NCBI GenBank assembly: GCA_003342895.1
Contig: PTFA01000087.1
Coordinates: 2,132,708-2,196,707 of the forward strand
From: Casuarius casuarius
Lineage: Eukaryota; Chordata; Aves; Casuariiformes; Casuariidae
DNA length: 64,000 nt
Direction: 5' to 3'
A program made the translations under genes and the position numbers. Shown piece after piece: positions 36,164-51,100 of the stretch; positions within the stretch are counted from its first letter, which is position 1; every line of letters starts with the position of its first letter. The notes beneath the pieces were generated by a model. That model searched no databases, was not told where the DNA came from, and saw only the letters and a program-made list of their open reading frames with translations.

Positions 36164-39100
36164 CTGTTAAAAAAAAAAAAAAACATTAATAGTATTTCAG
36201 TGCTATTTCTATTACAGTTCATATGTCAAACTTCGAATGAGGAGGAACACTAGAAGAAAAATGGTCAATAAAATGATTAATTCTTAATGCATTTAATGAG
36301 TTAGGATAGGGGACAACAAGAACAGGATCTTGAAATGATCCTATCTAAAAGAAAGGCACCCTTGCCATTATGTGATGTCCTCAAAAGTAGGCATAGAATA
36401 GTTGCACTAAAAGTCACCACACTGTTTTGATAAGTTCAGAAGGGGAGACTTAGTTTGCACATTACCTCTTAAATAGTACTGATCTTCCCCAGCTCTCCAC
36501 TTGGAATATTTGGTTACTTATCAATCACAGCAATAACCCAAAATTAACAAGTATAATCTCAACATTTACAGGTTTAGTAGCACAGACAGCTGTTCAGCTT
36601 CCCAAATGCAGTCTCTGCTCCTTACTTTACCAACCAGCTAAATATCATCAACCAAAAGGTTGAACAGAACTCTCATACACTAGAAAAAAAGAAAATTAAT
36701 CACCAGTTTTTTCATTCTTTTCCAATCTGAGAAACAGGAAACTGAAGTTATCACCAAGAATATCTAGCTTTTTCCTTCAAAGCTCTCTCTCCCCTCTTGT
36801 AATATTTTTGCAAAAAAAAAAAAAAATCCACCAAAACCCAAACTCTCCATGCACACACTTCAATGACAGTTTCCAACCTGAAGTTTAGAAGATACACAAA
36901 AAGATACCAGCCACTAGGCTGAGTTTCCTAAAAGTATTTCCAAACTGTAAACAGCTCAATTTTTTTTATGAAATTTGATTCCAAAGGAAGTTAGAAACAG
37001 GATCTGATGACATAAGGGGAAGGGAAAAAGAAGGGGGGGGGGGAAATGATCCAAGGGCAAAATAACCCCTATGAGAAGTTAGAGTTGAGCCAGCTTTGTG
37101 ATGTTCTCTTCTGAATGTTCACTCCAAATAGTCTGAAGACTGGTAAGGTTGGAATCCAAGTGACATGAAGCTGCTAAAAAAGCATAAAAGCAGGAAGATG
37201 ACTGTACCCACATTTATTGTGGAAAGGAGTCAGAAATATCATTAAGAAAAGAAAGAAGGTCACAGGATGACATACGACATTAAATAACTGAAGAGGTGAC
37301 ATTAGGATGATAGCAGATGATACTGAAAACTCCTTTTCTGTTCAGACAGATGGCCTCAAAAGCATATCAAGGTTATACAAGAAAAGGCTTTAACTCATTT
37401 TGGAGAGGAAGAAGAGAGGCTCTTCATGTACAGGAATTAAATGCTTCCAAAGTCTCTGTACAACTCAATACTGTAAAAAATTATTTTAACAACCTAATAT
37501 TAAAGCCACTGTTTAATGCTTCCAGGGAGGGAAGGAAACCTCAAGCCTCAAAATCGTTAACGTTTGAAGGTTTTCTCTAGCCAGAACCTTTCAGTTTGAC
37601 TACTCCCTACTTCTAAAGGATGGAGCATAAGAATCAGAACTTTCAAGATGCCAATCCAGAACCTGGCAAAACTTTTTAAGGAAGCAGAAACAGGCAAGTT
37701 CTTCTCAGACAGATGCATCAAATCTGCATTCCTGTCTGACTCAGTGTATAGCATTGCCAGGGCAATGAAGAACATCATCTTTATTACCTACCTTTATTAG
37801 TAAAAAGAGGAAGACAAAACCCAAAGAACTCTTGGCTCAAGTAACAGTAAACTTTTTTTTTTTAAAACATACTCTATATCCAGAACATAGCAATGGGCTC
37901 ACTGAAATAACTGCTGCAGTTTGCTGTCTCCAGTGCTACAGCTATGTTCTTGGGAAATTTTTATGGAGCATTAAAGAATCCTCTGCAGTCCTAATAGCTG
38001 TTCTGGCCAGTTTCTCTTCCCCTTCTCCTACCTCCTCCCCAGCAATTCCAGGAGTTCAGAGAGTCATTAGAAAGATTACTGTAAAATATATCTGACCCAC
38101 TCTAGTGAAGCGTGGATTTCTGGTTTCTAAACCAAATCTTAAGATATTTATGAGCATTTGGGGCTGAGAGAGAATCTACGCCTCTTTGCTCATAGCCCTA
38201 CTTCGATATGGCTATGCAACTCATTGTTTCAGACTGAAAGCCTATTTTTACAAGAAAGCCTGCTGGTACTGGTCACATTCAATTCACAGAAGCTTGCAGA
38301 GTTCCACTCTGGACAGATATCACACTCCCCAGCATAAGGTGAAACTGTGATGGTATTCATACTTGGGTAAGTTCTTACCAATTCCTCCATCCACATAGCA
38401 CTAGAAAGATTAATAGAACTAAAAAGTCTGAAAGGCTTTGAGATAAGAGAAGAATAATGAAACTAGTTACAACCAGGTTACAATAGGCAATAGAAGTTCC
38501 AAAAACACTTTTGTATTTGTCTTACTTAATTCTTCCCAACTATCTTACAAGTCTGCCCTTCCTACTCATTTTCATCTAGTTTTTACTGTTACAACCTTCT
38601 CTGTCCAGACTCCTAAAAATCTAGTCTTCCAGAGTTTTCCAGTTCCTATCCACCACATCTGATTTAGAACATCTGGAGCAAGCTTCTCCTCCCTTCTTTT
38701 CTTCCTGATTGCCCCAGCTGCTGTGGAGCGAAGCAGAAACAAAGTCTCTGTTCTCAGTTCAGTGCCCACTCTATAACTTCCCAAAAAAGTATAAGCCTAC
38801 CAGGAGGCAACAGCTCTTCACCTACCCCAAGCAGTCATTGATCAATTAAAAACAAACTCCAGACAATATACTTTAGAAAAAAAAAAAAAAAAGAAACAAA
38901 ACTAAGGATTAGAAGCAGTGAAAACTGTTTTGTATTGTCCTTGAGAAAATTATTAAATCCTGTTTTGAGAGAGAAACTTACCAGTACTTGAAGCTCTGAC
39001 TAAGAGAAAAAAATTTCTAAGAATGTATCATTTGCATGCAGCAGCACACCAACTTACCTGAATGCACAGAAGAGCTTGCTTTTAGCCCTGGAATAAACTG

Positions 39101-42100
39101 TACCAGCAATCTGACAAAGCTGTTCTTGCATCCATCGAACGTCATCAGGAATGTCAGGAAACCAGTTTACTAACCTAGAGTCAAAACCAAAATGCATGCA
39201 TTGTTTTGTAAGCAGAGCTCACAAGGCATGTTCTTACATTTACATGTCCAACCTCCAACAAAATAACACAGTTTTCATACTCCCCAAGTTAACTTGCCCA
39301 ACAGACACAGTGTCCAGGTCCTCCCCACACCGCTAAATTTCCATCTATCCCACTCATCTCCCTTCTACAAGCTAAGAAGAAAAGGCAGCACACAGTACTG
39401 CATCTCTGATTTACATGCATGCTGCGTGACTGACCAGTATGTGCAGTTTACACCCAATTTTTAGGGAGCCTACAAAAAACTCATCTCTGTGACCTCTCTG
39501 TGTTGGCTGGAACTTGTTGGTCAGTTTAAAGTTATGCAGGAGTTGAAGGAAGAACAGCAGGACAGAAGGATAAAAGGAAGGCAAAGACAGAACAATGTCA
39601 CAAATGTGTTGGTTTTCCTTACATAATGCTCTTAAGAGAATTCAGCCCCACTGAAGGGGAAAGAGGGAGAAAAACCCACATAAAACTCCCGTTGAAACTT
39701 GCTTTCTCCTCACCATCCAAAAAAGTGAAGTGGCATAGAAACAAGATATTTTACTGGAGTTTTACATGGTTCCATTTATAGAAGATTTTTTTTAACTTTT
39801 CTAGGATCTTCTATAGCTACTGCTATATAGTAATATATTCTACAGATACAATAGATACTAATGACATCTGCTATTCATAGACTGGAATGCTCTTAAACAA
39901 GCACTGAGTTTAGGGCTCATGGTACAGCATAATTTGTCTTGCACAACAGTTAGAAACCTTATAAAATTAATTCCTATTTCAAGAGTACAACTTTGAGTCA
40001 ACCTGAACAAGCCTGGCAAGAAAATTTACATAGTGAGTAAGCTACTAAATTTCACTCCTGACTTCAAAAAGAAGGTACAACACAAGCACTACCTGGGTGG
40101 AGTTCAAACATCACGGAAGAATATAGTAGTTGTAAAGAATCTGCTCCTGGAAAACACACCTAAGGGTGGTTCTTTCTAGCAGTTAAAAGAAAGCTATTAC
40201 TAAGCAAGTGTAAAGTTTTTAGAAGTCTTTTCAATACATTTATTTTTCTAGCCTTAGACTATAGAGGTTTTTAGAAGGATGCATTATCTAGGCAGAAATG
40301 ATGATCTTTGGATAGTTAGCACTTGAACTATAGAGCACTGGAGTGCCTGTAAAACTGAGTAAGCACTCAGTGAGTAAATTCGTAAAAGTGTAATTCTAAA
40401 AGATCCTTACCGTAAAACAACAGAATAAGCAGACTCCACTGGTAGCGTATACGGCAACATCAGATAGGACATCACTCGCATTGGGAAGAGTTTAGAGAAC
40501 TGAGCATAGAATCCACTCTGCTCTTTACAAGCTTCTTGCAATGCTAAAGGATGATCATTTTTCAAAAAGATGTTAGACTGTTTCAAAACAGTCCAAGCAA
40601 TTTCTTCAAGTGATTTGGCGATCATTAGTCTAGTCAATATTATCAAGTGTTACTGAATAAAGATCAGATAGAGAATTAAAAAAAATAATCTCAAGGCACT
40701 GTTACAGTAAACTTTCTCTAAGCTACTTTGAAACATGGGAAGTATTGACTCATCCTACAAGGACAGAAAGGCATTCCACAGAACCTTTAAGCAGTAAGTC
40801 TCAGAAGTAATCTATTATGAGAGAACATGAAGTTCTGCTCCCCCAAAATAATAATGTACTTTAAATAGCATCCTCATCTTGTCAGAGGCTAAAAAATTCA
40901 AAGGAGTTTGATAAAAGCCTAGAGTTCCACACATTCCAGTAGTTACATATTTTTTTCAGAGATTTCATACTTAACATTTAGTGCTCCTAGGTCACTGAGA
41001 TCACAAATTTCAGATCTTGAAAATACCAGTCAGCATCTACAAAGAACCTAGTTAAAAGTTTTTTGGATTTTGTTTATTTTGGGTTTTTTATTTTTGTTTT
41101 TTTAATCAGTAAGTGTTCTGGTCTGCTAACATCTTATTAAAAGGATGGAGAAATCAGACAATTGGAAATCTACTGAAGCCTTGCTTAATAATAAAATGAA
41201 GGTAAACAGTGTTTGGATTTGAGATTCACCTTTGTCATGAAACAAAGGATCATATAAAAATACTACATATATACAAAGTATATGCACAAAACCAAACAAG
41301 AATTCAAGTTAGGACTCTATGGTGTTGAAAGCAACTTCCTCCTCTTCTTTCAATCATACCATTTCTGTAGCTAAATCAACACGTATATGTTTGCATCTAA
41401 TAAGTACGTAGAGAACTTTTATGGATTGAGCTAGTCTCTAATTTCACGGGGAGTTACAAGATTAAAGAAAAGGCTTACTAGTTTTAAGCTAAGAACAAAA
41501 AAATAATAATAAAAGTTTGCCGTTCAAAGTTACGTAAGATAGCCTAACAAACGTACCTTTACGAAGTCTGGGAGGAAGACTCTCAAATATGCTCTTGTCT
41601 AAAGGCCATGGATTTTGCTTCAGCTGGTTATTAAGTACTTCAGCTTTCAAAGTTTCTGCTCCATTATTTCCTGACATAGTTTTCTTGTTCATATGGTCAA
41701 TGCACTGCACAGCCTCCTGAGGACTTCTTTTTGTGAAGGACAAGGTGAGAAAAATTGAGTCTCTCAAAAGACCTGAAAGAATCAAGAACTTCCACTTAGG
41801 GCAGGCTTGATCCCCAGGGCCACAGAATACCTTAGAAAGGCCTGTTCTGAGGGAACATTATCTATCCAATATCAAATACCACTTGGTCTTATAACCACAA
41901 ATGTTTAATCATATCGATGAACACTTTTTTGCAGGTCTAGGTCTCATTTTAAAACAGGTTCTAAAGAAAAGGGGAAAAAAATAATTAACTGAAACTGCAG
42001 TGGATACATATAGTCAGTTACCAAAGTTGTTTTCTAGCAAGAATAAAAATAGTTTAAAAAGGAGGAAAAACGATTTCCTATTTCTTTGAAAGAAAAGATC

Positions 42101-45100
42101 TGTAACACACATTAGACTAGTTTGGTAAATTTGAACTGGCAGATACCACATAAGTGCTTTGAGGCACTGTCATGATAGGGTGGGAAAAGAAAAATGAGTA
42201 TGGTGAAATATTGTTTTAAGATCTATCCAAAATATAGATCTATGTCAACACAGGTTGTCTTGCAAAACTGATGTATTCACATTAATAAAAGGCACTAATA
42301 TTTACCATTCACACCTGAGAACCAAGCACTAGACAATGAGCACAGTTACATATACAAGAAGGGGTATTCATACTCAGTTCCAGAAAATCAATATGAAGTT
42401 ATTTTTATATAAAGATTACAGAACTTAACTGGGATCCACACCTACTTTCAAGTATTCCTAAAAGACACAGAATTTAGCAGAAAAGAACTCGATCAAAAAC
42501 AAACACACACACACCCTCCTAGAGTTGAAATGGCTTAACGAGATGGAAGATGCATAATGAATGAATTTGGAAAGGCTACAGTTATCATTGATGGAGCTTG
42601 AAGCAAGACTAACCTGTGACAGAACAACAACAAAGGTGATCACAGGATCAGTAGTAAGAAAAGGAGGATGTCAGTACAATACACACAGGATGTGGGGGAA
42701 GCACAAAGGAAGAGTGTGGCAAGGAATCTCAGATACAGAGACAGATGGGAATGTGCACACAGGAATCTTGTGGGTGCAGTACAGCAGAAGAGTCCATCTT
42801 AGCACAGGCAACCTTGAATTAGAGGCTGGTTTCTCTTTGTATAATCTATGCTTTTAATCACCTGGTAACAATACCTAAAGATTTACAAATTTAATATTAA
42901 ATATTTAATAACATCTCATTAAATATTTAATAAGGTTACTAAAAATTCAAATTCTTAAGTAGAACAGTGACGTTCTTTAACAGTGAAGAAATTATTACAA
43001 GACAAGTTGAGTATTTAGTTCTAACAGAATATTGGCAGTGAGCACATGAAGCTATGGCTGCATTACAGTACTGCAACCAATACTAACTGTAATATTACAA
43101 ACATCATGCTTGAAGTTCCATTCCTCTAATCTGACACAGTTTTATCTCCAGTTTGCTTCTGCATCCAAGGGGTAGAGGGGCTAGGTATGTTTGACATATG
43201 ATTAATTTCATGTCAATAAGAAGTTACTATCTTTAACTTGTTTGTCTCTCTCAAAACTGAGCAGGACAGTAACATTTATGTTGATACAAAATATGTTACT
43301 GGGATCCAGAAGCAAAGCAGAACAACTTTCAGTGCTTCTTCCGAAACCTATCTGGGTCCCAACAACTGCTAAAGTCCTCTTCTTGTAAAGTCTTTCATGA
43401 TACAGACTAAGGATTTGTCTATAACCAATTTTATATTATCATTGTTAACAAGCACCGAATTCTGAACTGTAAGGCTTCACCTACAAATTCACTTGTATGA
43501 TAATGAAAGAGGAGGTGATAAGAAGATACATACAGATTACAAAGAAGTGGGAAACATTAGCCTATTCCTACCCTTCAAGATTAACCTAAAAGAAAGTAAT
43601 AACTTGAATTCTCTGGAACTGGAATTCTTTGGTAATTTCACTTAACAGTACCTTAATATCCACTTTATATATGTGACAAAAACCCAAACCTCACCTGTAA
43701 GTGCAATTTCTATGTGGCAGCACAAGTTACCTCAGGTAAATAGTTATTATGACTATATGATTTTTGTCTACTCAAATTCAGGAGGAGAGCTTAACTTTTC
43801 ATGCCTTCACACTAGCCCCTATTACCTACACACAACCCCCTCCCCCCCCCCTTTTTTTTTTTACCCAAGTTAAGGTCACATCATCAATAATTAGCCACAA
43901 ATGTAACATACCATTCTCTCTTAAGAATTTAAGAGCATCTGAGTATCCTTGCTCACAGATCTCTCCTAGTACCTGCAAGCACAGAATAAATGAGTCAGCC
44001 AAATAAAAGATTCCATTTAAGACCAACATTTTACAGAACAAAAAACAGCCACGTTCATTTGCCCTCCATTCTTTTAAGAAAATCTTACATTAACAATCAC
44101 TGTAATACAACACAGATTCAAGTTAACGCACCTGCTGTGACAATGCATACACAAACTTGTCTTTCAACCATCAAAGATACACTGAATTATTCATCTAAAA
44201 GGATAGTATTCTAACTGTATAAGGTTTGCAAGAATTTCCTCCCCTTTTGTTTCTCTGACTAGCCTTTTTGTCAGATGGATGTAATAATGAAGCAGAGTGG
44301 CTTGGTGGAATATACCAGTTCCCCTCTTCCTCCCAGTCCTTCCCATTTCCCAAAACTATGACAAGTCAGCTGTGCAATTCTCACACTCCAGCTCAAACTT
44401 ATGTCTTCCACATGAAAACATCTTTTACCAGATGTAACACCAGTTCACTTACTAATGCACATAGTAGTCCTAGACAAAAAAAGAAAAAGAAAAAATATTT
44501 AAAGCCTACATAAGTAGAATTTAACATTTTTTCTTCAAGCGGTCAAAAAATTCTCATTTTAAAAATACATCTACAGCAGTCAACATTACTTCTCTGTAGT
44601 ACATCCCAAGCCAATTGGCAAAATTTGTTCTCCTTTTTTTCAGCTTAATCAACTGCAAATCAATGGTATTTTCCTCATCAGTTCTGCAATTAACAGTGCT
44701 CAGCAAAGTTTAAAGGCAACTTGCCTGTGTCGAATATTAATTGATAGGTTTACAAAAAACCTGCAGCTTTAGAAATTCTACCAAGTTCTGAAGCACCTGA
44801 TTAGCAGATAGACATGAAAGGACTATAAACTCACAGTCATTAACCTACCAGTGTTGGTTTTATGATATAATCCTGTGCCAATTTCTAAATAAATATAGAA
44901 AGCCAGTAACAGGACATGTACTTTTAGTCTGACAGACATGAAAAACAAGGAGAATGAGGAAGGACTATGAATAAAATAGAAATAAGGGAAATGTCACCAG
45001 AAAGTTGATATGGTAGACGAAATACTAAGATTACTGTAGCTTTCTGCAAAAGCAAGGCTTTTATATGAAGAAATACTGTATTATGAACTACGTGAAGACA

Positions 45101-48100
45101 GCACATTACCTTAGGTTCTGGTGGAAAGAGTGCTTGTGTTAAACGATAAAGGTTCCCCAAACTAAGCTGAATGCTGGTGTTGGTCACATTCATTTCATGG
45201 AAGTTTGCAGAGTTCCCTTTTGGACAGATATCACACTCCCCAGCAAAAGGTGAAACTGTGATGGTGTTCTTAGACTCATAGTGAGGTAAGTTGTCACTGA
45301 TTCCTCCATCCACATAGCGCTACAAAGATTAGCAGAAGTAAAAAGAATACTGAAAATTTCTAACTAGCCTATTTCTCATTTAAGAATTAAATAGCATTTA
45401 AGACTGTAACAAAACAGTATTCTGCCTATGCTCTTGGACCAAACATTTACAGTAGTACAGTTTGTCCCTAACGACAGTTAAAATTCCTACCTATAGTTCC
45501 ATAGATACCCTAAGAGTACTCTCTTTGGAATTTTCCATTCATTTGTTTAAGAAAGAACAAGTCCATTTCAAGGAGCATAATCCTACACAAAATACATTCT
45601 AACAAGTTAAGGGCTACCAGGGTACTTCTGTAGAAAGGAGAACGAAAGTAAAAAAAAAAAAAAAAAAGAAGTTTACACTTGAAGCTGCAATTAAACATGA
45701 ACAACGCTTTAGGACCCCTGACAACAGTCATGGATATCTAATTTGCTTTAAGTATAAGTTTAGAAGCTGTTTCAGGTTATGCTTTTATTCCCTTCATGTT
45801 CAACAACCCATTTCTGTAGTTTTAGCGCATCACCATCTCAGACATTTTAAAATCTAGGGACTGAAGAATTCTACATTGGGGTAATAGATCTATGGTGCGG
45901 CTGATCTAGCTGCTGTGGCCAAAGACAACTCATTCAGTCATTCACAGGAACCTTCTCTCCAGTGGCACCAATTTTAGCCAGTTTGTTCTGACAGCGGCAA
46001 AAGACTACTCCTCATTACCAGCTTCACTGTTTAGTGGCTGCAGTTTCCTCCTTCCAGATTAGGCATTCCTGACTAGAACCTGCAGGTCCTTGTGAACAGG
46101 AGCAGCCTGGATTATCAATTTAGTCCAGCTTGAGACCTACTCCTTGCGCACTCTGAGGAACAAGTTAGGAAGAGCACAGCTCAGAGCAATTTATCCAGCA
46201 GACTCTTACTGAGCAGCCTATTCCCACCTGTCAGGATTCTTGGGCACTCTTCTGACCAGCAGTGGGCAGCTGCTGCTGACAAACCTATACAGGTGTGTAA
46301 TGTGACACAGAAACACAGAATAGTTGAGGTTGGAAGGGCCCTCTGGAGGTGACCTGGTCCAACACTCTGCTCAAGCAGCGCCACCTAGGGCAGGTTGCCC
46401 AAGACTATGTCCAGTTGAGTTTCAAATATCTCTAAGGACACAGATTCCACAATCTCTCTGGGTAACTTGTTCCAGTGTTCAACCACCCTCATAACGAAAA
46501 AGTGTTTTCTTATATTCCAACAGAGTTTTCTGTGTTTCCGTTTGCACTCATTGCCTCTTGTCCTGTCACTGGGCACCACTGAAAAGTCTGGCTCTGTCTT
46601 CCTTACAGCATCCCATCAGATATTTATATACATTGATAAGATTCCCGCTGAGCCTTCTTGTCTCCAGGCTAAACAATCCTGTTACGCTATCATATACAGG
46701 CAATCAGTAAGTGCTTTATGGAAGTACCAAGTATAGCACAACAGGTTTGGCCAAGAAGTAAGAGAGGAGCCATAGCATGCAGCCCTCTCCTGAAATTATT
46801 AGAAGATGGAAGTGCACAGCCAATATATCTGGGTAACTGCTCTACATACTTAAGCAGTTTAAACTGCTTTTTCTGTTTCTGTTCATCAGTTCCCCCTAAT
46901 AATTTTTGAATCTAAAACCACTGCCATGTTTGAAGCAGTAAATAAACACCCGCAGACTTTACAATTAGCAGTTAGATAAAGGAGAGACCTCCAAATTGAT
47001 CCCTATTTTCCAACCTAGTGAGAGAAAGACAGGTAGCTCTCAGTCACTCTGCCTGATAACAGCACACTAGCCAGGCTGGGCATACAGCCCATGACATGTC
47101 ACAACATGACTGTCTCTTACTAAAGGTAGGAGCGAGAAAGAAGGGGGGGAGGAAGAAGAGAGAGTTGTCATGTTGGAGAAAGACCTCAAATTCACAGGAA
47201 ATTAGCCTTTTCTAGCTCAACTGCTTATAGAATAACTGGCCTAAAACTGAACTGAAAATGTTTTATATGACAGATAAACATTGTCAGACAGAAAAACACC
47301 TGTTTTGCTTTTGCTTACATCTACTGTGTTATTGTATAAAATGCAATGTGCTCAGGAAGAAATTGCTCTAAAAACACTCTGAAATTTTTTTTTGTAGTAA
47401 ATGCATGCAATTCAAGAGCAATGCCCTATGCTGTTACATATTACTAGCATTGTACAACTATTCAAAGTTAGCCTCACATCCTGGTTTTAAAGCATAAATG
47501 CATGAAGTACCAAGCCGGTTAACAGCAAGATGCTGCCATATTACAAAGTTTAAATATCTGACATTCTGCTGTGTTTAAGCCCTACAAGAGTCATTCCAAG
47601 CATATGCAAGTGTGCTATTCTTACCAAGTTATGACAAAAATAAACTGCAATATTTTCTCAGCCTACTATACATTAAAATCATATGACAATCATTGCAAAG
47701 ATCAAAAGGATGTAACGAATCCTTCTTCCTCCTTCCCTAAAAACATGAACAAGCATCACTTGTATGTTTTTGTAGTCTAAACCAAGCCTTTTAAAATAAC
47801 ATTGTTGTCTGGCGACAAGAACTCAATAGGCAGATTAGCCTGGATCCACCTAAACCTTGGATTGAGTCCAATGTCCTGTTTTCATAACACCTTTAATCTG
47901 AAAGAGTTTAAGGGGGCATACAAGATTTAGAAACGCAAATAAAGAAAAATCTTTATACAGTTCTAGTCATTTCTGGTTTTAATTTTAGCATGAAGAAAAA
48001 AATACATTTCATAGCTGTCCTTGACCTTTTTGCACTTCCAGTCAGCCTTGAGAACAGCCTGTAATAAACCACTATTAAGGATGCTTTTGAATTTTACTTC

Positions 48101-51100
48101 AATACTTTTCCCCTCTTCTTGCCTAAGGAGCACCAAAGTTGGAAGGAAAGCAAAGGTAAATTAATGCAACATCATAACAAAAAGTAGTTAATGCCACTGC
48201 CTTGACATGTAATGCAGATAGGCTTCCAGACCTGTTACTCCGAATACCTGCAACAAATTACACTGTTTAACTTTTCTGCAGATTTTGCCCTTTTAATGGA
48301 AGATCAGGTAAAACATGGTATAGTAATGAAGTATTAAGAGGTTTTGTAGCCAGTAATTCCTGTTAAGCAATGGAAGAGACTCTCACATTGGTAATTCACC
48401 TTTAAGAAACCACCTTTCTTACACTGAATACAAAAGACAATAGCAGAAGACATTATAAAGGTTGATTTATATCTAACAGAATATGGAACTTTAATCCAGT
48501 TTCAAGGCAGACCTACCTACTGCAAAAATACACAGGTATACAATCTAGTCTCTTACAAGATTTTTTTTTTTTTTAACTGAATGAGTATTTAAGTTACCCT
48601 CCCTATAAATTTATGCTGGTGAAGAAGCACCACTATCTCTGTCTTTCTTAAACATTCATACTTAAAATCTCTCACTATTTTGCTAGCTTAGACTACCTTC
48701 TTTTAATTACTGCATCAGAAATGAGAGAAATTTAAGGGGGTATGCGTGCATTTCAGGGTGGGGTAGAAGTGTGTAGAACAGATTTTCAATTTGCAACACA
48801 TAGAGCATTCCCTTATCCTTTTGGAAGGCAGCAGTACTGAAAGCTCTGATAAAGGTATTAATTTTATACTAGCAAAACAAAAAAAAGCAAGCATGCTGTC
48901 TTTCAATATGTGTAGAATAGCTAGAGCTACTTTTAGTTCTTAGCAATAGAATAGACACTTACCACACCTCTAAATGATGGTGGAATTAGGCCACAATAAA
49001 TTGGAACAAATGAACTACAGATTAAAGCCTGTGAAAAAATGAGACCATATAAATTAATGGGTAACTGTTCTGTTATCAGAAGTATCATCTATCTATGCTT
49101 TCCCATTTAAAAATTAACGGTCTTGAGAAAACACAGTGTCAACATAACAGTAATTTAAAAATTAACTCCAGAACTGTTTTAGATCTACATCTCTCTTCCC
49201 TGTCCCAAAGTACTCCAGTCTAGCACTTCGCAGTATTATCTTCAGATATTAGCAAAAACTGATCAAGCAAACAAAAACCTAGTAAGTGTATTTTAAATAG
49301 AAAGCAAAAAAAAAAAAAAAGACAGAAAAGCAAAAAGTTAATATTAATCATTATTTTAACATGGGGATAAGGTATTCCATACATATATATATATTTTTTA
49401 ATATAACCACACTCCATTCGAGTAAAAACAGATGAGACTCACTAAAAGACCATTTTAAGTAATGCTAGTTAGCATGTCATTACAAAGTTCATAATCATTC
49501 CCTCCAGCTATACATTTTCTGAGTAACTAAAATAAACAACTGGGGACACGAATCTTGGAACTCTGGGATCATACCACACTAGCTTTTCTACTGATACTAA
49601 GAATTTAAAAAGCTATTTTTGATTGTCTCCTGATTGTTGTTCTTATAAGAATAACCTTAAAAATTATTTTATTCATAAAGATATAGTTTCATTACATATA
49701 CAACACATTAAAGAGAAGTTTACCCTTTATAAAATTGAACCCTCACACCAACTCACTGACAGTTCAGAGATATGTTAGCTGGGAAAACTAGTAAGTGAAT
49801 TCAGCATAATGAAGCTTATCTTTGAAATACTGTGAAGTCACAATATTCCAAAATGTTTAAAAAGAAAATCCAGTGGATGATACTAAAAAGAAAATCCAGT
49901 GGCTGATACTAAATGGACTTAAGATAAGATGACAGAATCTTTAAAAAGTTGTCATATACAGTTATTGGAAATAAACATACCTGGACAACTTCTTCTTTAG
50001 AGTTAAAATTAGATATTAATGCGTTTTTACCATCTGACACTCTGGTTAGTGAAATACACAGCCGGCCTGATGATAACTGATGAGTGTTTTCTGGAAGATT
50101 ATTCATTAGTCCATCTCTTATTATCTTTATTATATTAAAGGAAGGATGAAGGGGACCAAGATTTCTCTTTCTAGCTTCTTTAGCTAATGCCAGAACATCT
50201 GCACAAGCTTTGGCTGGAAGTAAAAAGCACATCATTAAAAACAGAAGACACTTCAGAGTAACATTACCTTAAAAACACAAAACAAAATAACCTACACACT
50301 TCCAGTAGGAGAACAGCTCCAGAGCTCCAGTTGCTCTGATTACTAGCACGAAAATTCAAAAACTTTTTAACAGATTAAGAAACAAAACAAAAACCCTTTA
50401 GATTTTCAAGCAGCTGGAACTCATTTTGATGAAGACCCAGCCACTTAAGTTGCTTATGATACTTATATGCTTATGATACATATATGTAGACTGTAGGTGT
50501 AAAATATCTATATAAGATGCTTTCATGAGCAAGCATTGATTCCAGAAGTGTGTTCTTTAAGGAAAAGGATGAATAACTTTCCAAAAGCATGAATCATCTG
50601 TGCATGAATGTGTTCCATATGCAAAATCCAAGAAACCTACAGTGTATAATAAACAGATTTAAGGCCCGCAGTATCTCTGCTGAAGAAGCAAAGCACTTGG
50701 GTTTGTCACAGCTAATGACACTTGTTGGATTTTAACCAACTTTAGGTTTTCAAGACACTGTAGGAGATATTCATCTTCATTTATATATAACCACAATAAA
50801 GGAAACAGACATTAAATAGGAACTTATGGCAGGGAACTTTAAGAAGGAAATCCATAACAGGTTTTTTTGGGTGGGTGTGGGGGGAGAAGAGGTTTTTTGG
50901 GGTTTTTTGTTTCTTTTAAGTAGTCAGCAGGGAGCAGGGAAGAGGTCTAACACCTCTCACCCAAGCTTTAGCATAAATAAGTCTTTTTTTCCTATATGTA
51001 ACAAACATATAATCAATTTCACTCCAGTTACATCATCATTAGCTTTGGGAGCTAGATCAAACCACTACAGAATAAATGGTTGTTAAGAATGGTTTGATTG

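Noticed and set aside
36164..38257. Copies of exons 5–8 accompanying the duplicate exon 4
   Set aside because: I compared the conserved blocks of exons 5, 7 and 8 by eye and saw no match. A weak relic could be missed without an aligner.
46181..46384. 67-codon minus-strand frame beside the CR1
   Set aside because: It overlaps the CR1 3' end and its flank. No independent protein similarity.
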